From contig NC_061513.1 in the NCBI RefSeq assembly GCF_022539505.1, positions 182,992,017-183,056,016 on the forward strand: DNA of 64,000 nt, read 5' to 3'. The position numbers and the translations under genes are program-made. The DNA comes from Lolium rigidum (Eukaryota > Streptophyta > Magnoliopsida > Poales > Poaceae). Shown piece after piece: positions 58,624 to 64,000 of this stretch (within the stretch, counting starts at the first letter, position 1; each line of letters begins with the position of its first letter). Under the pieces are notes generated by a model. The model was not told the DNA's origin. It searched no databases and worked only from the letters and a program-made list of their open reading frames with translations.

Positions 58624-61281
58624 TCATGTTACCTTGTATTGTATTGATATGGATCCAATCACAAGAGTTTGATATTCTTCTTTAGGCTCATATATTGGAC
58701 AATCAATAGTTCCCACTTTGATAGTTCTCACATTAGAAATTGTATTAACTCCACATGCTTTTTCAATCCTCTTGGGAAAATAGACGGTGTGCTCCTTATC
58801 ATCAACATTGAAAGTAACCTTTCCTTTATTGCAATCAATAACAGCCCCTGCGGTGTTAAGAAAAGGTCTCCCAAGAATAATAGACATATTATCATCTTCA
58901 GGCATTTCCAACACAACAAAATCAGTTAATATCAAGCAGTTATTAGTAACTTGAACAGGAACATCCTCACATATACCAACAGGAATAGAAGTAGATTTAT
59001 CAGCCATTTGCAAAGATATATCAGTAGGTATCAACTTATCTAAGTAAAGTCTCTTATAAAGAGAAAAAGGCATAACACTAACACCGGCTCCCAAGTCACA
59101 TAGAGCAGTTTTAACATAATTATTCTTAATAGAACAAGGAATAGTAGGTATACCTGGGTCGCCCAACTTCTTTGGAACTTTGCCATTGAAAGAGTAATTA
59201 GCAAGCATAGTGGAAATTTCCTCATTGGGGATTTTCCTTTTGTTAGTAACAATATCTTTCATATACTTTGAATAAGGAGGCAATTTAATAGCATCAGTCA
59301 AAGGGATTTGCAAGAATAAAGGTTTCATCCAATCACAAAATTTATTATAGTGTTCTTCTTCCTTTGATTTTAGTTTCTTAGCAGGAAAAGGCATTTGCTT
59401 TTGCACCCAAGGTTCTCTTTCATTACCATGTTTCTTAGCAATAAAATCTTCTTTAGTATACTTTTTATTTTTATCTTGCTTTTCAGGTTCATCTTCAACT
59501 TCTTCTTTATCAGAAACATCATTCTTATCATTACCATTATTATTATCATGTTCATTACCACTTTCGGTTTCAGCATCGGAAATAGAAATACTATTAGGAT
59601 CATTAACGGGTTCGGAGGATTCTACAACATTTTTATGTTTCTTCTTCTTTTTCTTAGAAGGAGCACTAGGTTCAATGCGTTGAGAATCTTGTTCAATTCT
59701 TTTGGGATGCCCTTCAGGATATAGAGGATCCTGGGTAGAGACACCACCTCTAGTTGTTACTTCATAAGCATGTTTCTCTTTAGAATTATTTTGTAATAAG
59801 TCATTTTGCACTTTAGTGAGTTGATCAATTTGAGTTTGAACCATTTGAAAATGTTTAACAAGCATCTTAACATCATTGGAGGTTCTCTCCACAATATCAT
59901 GCAAATTGCTAATAGCTTGAGAATTTTCCATTAGATGATTCTCTACTCTCATATTAAAATTTTCTTGCTTAACAATATAATTATCAAACTCATCTAAGCA
60001 TTGCGCAGGAGGTTTTGAATACGGAATATCTTCCCTAGTAAAGCGCTGAAGGGAGTTTACCTCAATCATGGATGAAGGGGGAATTATCTCACATATATCT
60101 TCTATGGGAGGTAGATTCTTCACATCTTCGGATTTAATACCTTTCTCCTTGAGAGACTTCTTGGCTTCCCTCATATCTTCATCATTCAATTTAATTAAAC
60201 CCCTCTTCTTCAATATTGGCGTTGGAATTGGTTCGAGCGTAGTCCAATCATCATGATTCCGGCCTATTTTAGCCAATAATTCTTCGAGCTTCGTCCGGAG
60301 TTCTTTTCCGAAAACACAACCAGCACAACTATCCAAATATGCCCTAGACTCAATGGTTAGTCCACTATAAAATATATCAAGTAGATCATTCTTTTCTAAA
60401 TCATGTCCAGGTCGAGCTCGATAAGAGAACAAAATCTTGCCCAAGCCTCGGGCAATTTCTCTTCATCTCCCTGGTCAAATCTATAAATTCTCCGTAAAGC
60501 AATATGTTGAGCACTAGCAGGAAAGTATTTTCGAAAGAAAACATCACGCAAATCAGTTGGATTTTTAATAGAACCAGGAGGCAAATTATTATACCAAGTT
60601 TTAGCATCATCCTTTAATGAGAAAGGAAAAAATTTAGCGACAAAATAAGTACGCATCTTGATATCATCAGAAAACAAACTACTCATAGAAGAAAGTTCAA
60701 TCATGTGTTCTACAACACTTTCTTTTTCAGTACCACAAAAGGGTGCTTTCTCTACAATAGCTATATGAGATAGATCAAGAGAAAAATCATAATCTTTATC
60801 CTTAATGCATATAGGAGATGTGGCAAATTTAGGATCGGGAGATAACTTATGTCTAACGAGTATATTGTGTGAGAAACTTTTTAATTTTACTTGCATCAGC
60901 AGTAGCATTGCATCTATTAATAAGATCATCATTAAGCTCCACATAATCTTCATCAGGATCATCACTAGAATAATCAAGTTCAGGTGAATTAACAGGTGTA
61001 GTAGCATCAGGAGTTTCAGCATTTTCAATTTGTCTAGACCTAGCAATTGTAGCATCTAGAAAGGATCCCAATGAACCACTATCATCAAGCACAGCAGAAG
61101 CATCATCAATATTATGAGAGTTTTCAGATTCAGCAGAAGTACCAGCAAGTGAAGCATGTGGTGGTGAAACAAGTTTATCAATCACAGATGGTGAATCAAG
61201 AGCAGCAGAGGTACTCGAAGTTGTACCTTTTCTTGTAGTGGATGGTAATATGGCGACTTTAGGATCGCGAGTTTTACCCAT
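58624..61281 (-). pseudogene. Gag-protease polyprotein gene of element C, two frame breaks
   Basis: The start ATG is at 61281 (MGKTRDPKVAILPSTTRKGT). The gag core at 60700-60430 includes FPFSLKDDAKTWYNNLPPGS and FFRKYFPASAQHIALRRIYR, the retrotransposon gag pattern. A long acidic, Lys-rich linker follows (59800-59400). The aspartic protease at about 59130-58800 has the active-site block ALCDLGAGVSVMPFSLYKRL and ends with SIILGRPFLNTAGAVIDCNK. The stop is at 58624 with no RT after it. The frame shifts near 60865 and near 60420, so this copy probably gives no full protein. The 606-codon part from 60444 is uninterrupted. Confidence 0.88.
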
Positions 61282-61339
61282 GATGGAGAATTTGCAGCGA
61301 ACAATATCAATCCAAGTGAACTTCCAAATAAAGCTATGC

Positions 61340-61357
61340 TCCCCGGCAACGGCGCCG
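61340..61357 (-). promoter_or_regulatory. Primer binding site of element C (tRNA-Asp type)
   Basis: TCCCCGGCAACGGCGCCG on the plus strand, 11 bases from the LTR; identical to the PBS word at 43651-43668. Confidence 0.85.
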
Positions 61358-61368
61358 TAAAACAGTCT

Positions 61369-62767
61369 TGATAACCCACAAGTATAGGGGATCGCAGCAG
61401 TCTTCGCGGGTAGTAAAACCCAATTTATTGATTCGACACAAGGGGAGACAAAGAATACTTGAAAGCCTTAACAACGGAGTTGTCAATTCAGCTGCACTGG
61501 AAACGAGACTTGCTCGCAAGAGTTTATCGAGTAGTAACAGCTTTATAGCGAGTAGCAGTAGTGAAATAACAGACGCAGAGTAACGAGAGACAGCAGTAGT
61601 GATTATAGTAAACAGCAGGATTAAAATACCGTAGGCACGGGGACGGATAACGGGCGTTGCATGGATGAGAGAAACTCATGTAACAATCAAGCGGGGCATT
61701 TGCGGATAATAATAAAACGGTGTCTAAGTACAAAGCAATCAATAGGCATGTGTTCCAATTATAGTCGTACGTGCTCGCAATGAGAAACTTGCACAACATC
61801 TTTTGTCCTACCAGCCGGTGGCAGCCGGGCCTCAAGGGAATCTCATCGGATATTAAGGTACTCCTTTTAATAGAGTACCGGAGCAAAGCATTAACACTCC
61901 GTGAACACATGTGATCCTCACATCACTACCATCCCCTCCGGTTGTCCCGATTTCTGTCACTTCGGGGCCATTGGTTCCGGACCACGACATGTGTATACAA
62001 CTTGCAGGTAAGACCATAAACAATGAATATCATGATGAAATAATAACATGTTCAGATCTGAGATCATGGCACTCGGGCCCTAGTGACAAGCATTAAGCAT
62101 AACAAGTTGCAACAATATCATCAAAGTACCAATTACGGACACTAGGCACTATGCCCTAACAATCTTACACTATTACATGACCAATCTCATCCAATCCCTA
62201 CCATCCCCTTCAGCCTACAGCGGGGGAATTACTCACACATGGATGGGGGAAACATGGCTGGTTGATGAAGAGGCGTCGGTGGTGATGGCGGCGATGATCT
62301 CCTCCAATTCCCCGTCCCGGCGGAGTGCCAGAACGGAGACTTCTGGCTCCCGAGACGGAGTTTCGCGATGTGGCGGCGTTCTGGAGGGTTTCCGGCGACT
62401 TCGACTTCTCTCCCGTGCGTTTTTAGGTCGAGGGCGATAAGTAGTCCGAAGGAGGGCGTCGGAGGCCGGCCGAGGGGGCCACACGCTAGGGCCGCGCGCC
62501 CTCCTCGGGCCGCGCCGCCCTAGGGTGTGGGGCCCTCGGGCCTCCACCTGACTTGCCCTTCGGCTCCGTGAGTCTTCCGGGAAAATAGGGCCTTCGTATA
62601 AATTCCAAGGTTTTTCCCGAAAGTTGGATTTCTGCACAAAAACGAGACACCGGAACAGTTCTGCTGAAAACAGCGTTAGTCCGTGTTAGTTGCATCCAAA
62701 ATACACAAATTAGAGGCAAAACAATAGCAAAAGTGTTCGGGAAAGTAGATACGTTTTGGACGTACCA
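61369..62767 (-). repeat. 5' LTR of element C
   Basis: The plus strand reads TGATAACCCACAAGTATAGG at the left; the right end is TTTTGGACGTACCA, where the expected TATCA has one T-to-C change. 1399 bp. Confidence 0.93.
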
Positions 62768-62899
62768 AGGCGATGGATAGCTTTCCTCGCTGGGGAAGCG
62801 CAGCGCACCCTTCTTCTTCATTAACCCGAGCTTCTTCATCAGGTTGAGGTCTTGATTCGAAATCTTGGTTCTCTCCCACTCCAGATCTTCCGCCGCCAT

Positions 62900-64000
62900 C
62901 TTTGACTCAGGAGTGCTGTGCCTGGTGAGCCGTGCGCGTGGTGGCATCAACAATGGCGTAGGCGCGAAGTGCGAGTGTGGCTGAGCTTAGGAAGTGTTGG
63001 GCGCAATGGGGGATTTTTGCCGAGGAGAGCAGAGGTGCGGCGCAAGCGAAAGGATGAACAGAGGAAGAAGACGACCTTATATAGAGAATTGGCGAAACGA
63101 CGCACCGTTGGATGGAATAATTGTGAGATGGATGCTGTGCACGTGGCTAAGGGGTAAAAGTGTATATTGACTGAGAAAGAACGGAACATGCGCTACAGTG
63201 CGTGCGCCAGAAAAAGCGGAGGACATGTGTCCCCCACTTGCACGACGTATCAACTTGATGAGGTTTTTGGGCCCGCAAGACAGAGAGAGAGAGCAGTGCT
63301 CGCATCTTCCCAATACAGTGGTCGTGGCTATCGTCAGTAATGATGTCACCTTGCTAAGAGAAAATCTCGGATGTGAAGAGTAATGAAATTGGCGGCAGTA
63401 AAAGACTATTGATTATCTCGAGAGCCTTTGATCAAATACAAGTTTTTGATCAAATGCTCGGGGGCTACTTTGGAAAAAAGAAAAATTCGAGTATGACAAT
63501 ATAGAAATAGCGAGAGCCTATGATCAAAAGCAAGCATTTGTTCATAGCCTCGGGGGCTACTCCCATCGGGAGCGCTGGTCGCGCACCCGATAGATATGAA
63601 AAGCTCGAGAAAGAATGACAATATAGCGACATAAGGCGTTAAATTGTTGAGCCTACAACCAAGCACAAGTCCTTGGCTGTAGCCTCGGGGGCTACTCCCA
63701 TCGGGAACGTTGTTCGCGTGCCCGATGAAATTATAAAAAGAAGTGAGCATATTTCGAGTTATACAAATAACTCTACATATACTCCCATCGGGAAGGCAAG
63801 ATAAGTCATCCGTTGACTCAATAAAATGTGCTATTCCAACAGCCGAAAAAGCACTCGACAATATATTCTCAGAGCGCCAAAGTCGCGAATAATCTCTGAA
63901 TGCCGCAAAACTCTGCGAAGGTAAGACCCCCGATCCGTTCTGAGCGGCGTGGCACCGTCTCTGACGTCAGTTTGCTACTTTTTTCCGTATCAACAGATAC
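62900..64000. mobile_element. Element B 3' spacer, continues past the window
   Basis: Sequence beyond the start of the antisense ORF of element B, expected to lead to its 3' LTR, which I do not see before the right edge. No host gene seen. The plus-strand frame 62918-63157 is short and unrecognised. Confidence 0.5.
63412..63800. repeat. Short tandem units in the element B spacer
   Basis: Three diverged units begin with GAGCCT near 63421, 63511 and 63640 and contain GCTCGGGGGCTAC or GCCTCGGGGGCTACTCCCAT, with the second and third followed by CGGGA and a CCCGAT word. A partial fourth has ACTCCCATCGGGA at 63781. Within a unit, CTATGATCAAAAGCAAGC and GCATTTGTTCATAGCC form an imperfect stem. Confidence 0.65.

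Larger units (their letters stand above)
54257..62767 (-). mobile_element. Complete LTR retrotransposon C (gag-protease only), 8511 bp
   Basis: Minus orientation. LTRs at 54257-55654 (3' LTR) and 61369-62767 (5' LTR) have TG and CA-type ends. The 5 bp target duplication AGGCG is exact at 54252-54256 and 62768-62772. Internally it has a tRNA-Asp PBS, a gag-protease ORF, about 3 kb of non-coding DNA and a polypurine tract before the 3' LTR. No reverse transcriptase, RNase H or integrase is present, so it must be non-autonomous and use enzymes of a relative. The PBS points to the Athila lineage. The two LTRs differ by only a small fraction of bases by eye, so the insertion is fairly recent. Confidence 0.93.
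47892..62899 (-). pseudogene. Main antisense ORF of element B (Transposase_28-type), split by insertions
   Basis: The minus-strand start at 62899 (MAAEDLEWERTKISNQDLNL) runs to 62768 and is cut by element C (54257-62767). It resumes at 54256. The frame at 51952-51212 and its copy at 54165-53464 carry LRLHRVTPNSILHVSIFITL and FPDSVQGWRKRWLYVHEESS, the PF04195 'putative gypsy type transposon' pattern. Exons with GT/AG-like borders follow, including KRARVEPVKEPTMLIGGSMT (52770 region). The tail lies beyond the solo LTR: LAEANKRDDALALKLEQSEK at 48640, EGLKVGVEGTIALVADSQQD at 48080 and SSSKPEVK at the stop, 47892. Frameshifts are present. The domain is known mainly from retrotransposons; function unknown. 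Confidence 0.75.

Noticed and set aside
58624..60444. 606-codon minus-strand ORF as a host gene
   Set aside because: It is the gag-protease part of element C, with a DLGAG protease motif and flanking LTRs, PBS and PPT.

Overview
This is a piece of a large plant nuclear genome, almost certainly a Triticeae grass (wheat, Aegilops, rye or barley type). The evidence is intron-containing genes with GC-rich monocot exons, Stowaway MITEs with the CTCCCTCCG end, PIF/Harbinger-like elements with GAGCATCTCC ends, and nested gypsy LTR retrotransposons of the kinds that fill Triticeae intergenic space. Two runs of exactly 100 N (37779-37878 and 51976-52075) are assembly gaps. Family names rest on my reading of the sequence, not on a database search.

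Layout. Positions 1-36300 are a gene-bearing segment with four host genes. They are an asparagine-rich DCD-domain stress/cell-death protein on the minus strand (1-1968, running off the left edge), a TIPIN/Swi3-type replication-fork protein on the plus strand (17411-19773), a large plant coiled-coil protein on the plus strand (30238-33011) and V-ATPase subunit F on the minus strand (33771-35629). The last two are convergent and only 759 bp apart. Between the genes lie many small or decayed mobile elements: Stowaway MITEs, a broken MuDR-type transposase gene, a 1.9 kb non-autonomous element carrying an array of about 12 hairpin-forming 51-52 bp repeats, a 215 bp MITE that appears related to it, a MULE-type MITE with a 9 bp target duplication, four Harbinger-like elements, a polyadenylated retroposon with a 17 bp target duplication, LINE 3' ends, and a minisatellite of roughly 105 bp period.

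Positions 36300-64000 are a nested retrotransposon block. A minus-strand LTR (36785-37778) cuts a Harbinger-like element. After the first gap come rearranged pieces of one Athila-like family: a 3' LTR with its internal flank, an inverted internal part with a broken gag, and two LTR fragments head to head that form a palindrome with arms of about 1.1 kb. From 46032 to the right edge lies a Tat-lineage gypsy element, visible as its integrase C-terminus on the plus strand and its additional antisense ORFs on the minus strand. The antisense ORF is interrupted by a solo LTR (48704-50237, TSD TCTAT), partly duplicated around the second gap, and split by a complete 8.5 kb gag-protease-only element (54257-62767, TSD AGGCG).

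The host genes have no obvious common pathway; they are neighbours in a small gene island. The most unusual structures are the 51-52 bp hairpin array inside a TIR element with a short apparent relative beside two host genes, the 105 bp minisatellite, the LTR palindrome, the paired stem-loops in the 36.8 kb LTR, and the duplication whose edge stops at an insertion site and a gap.
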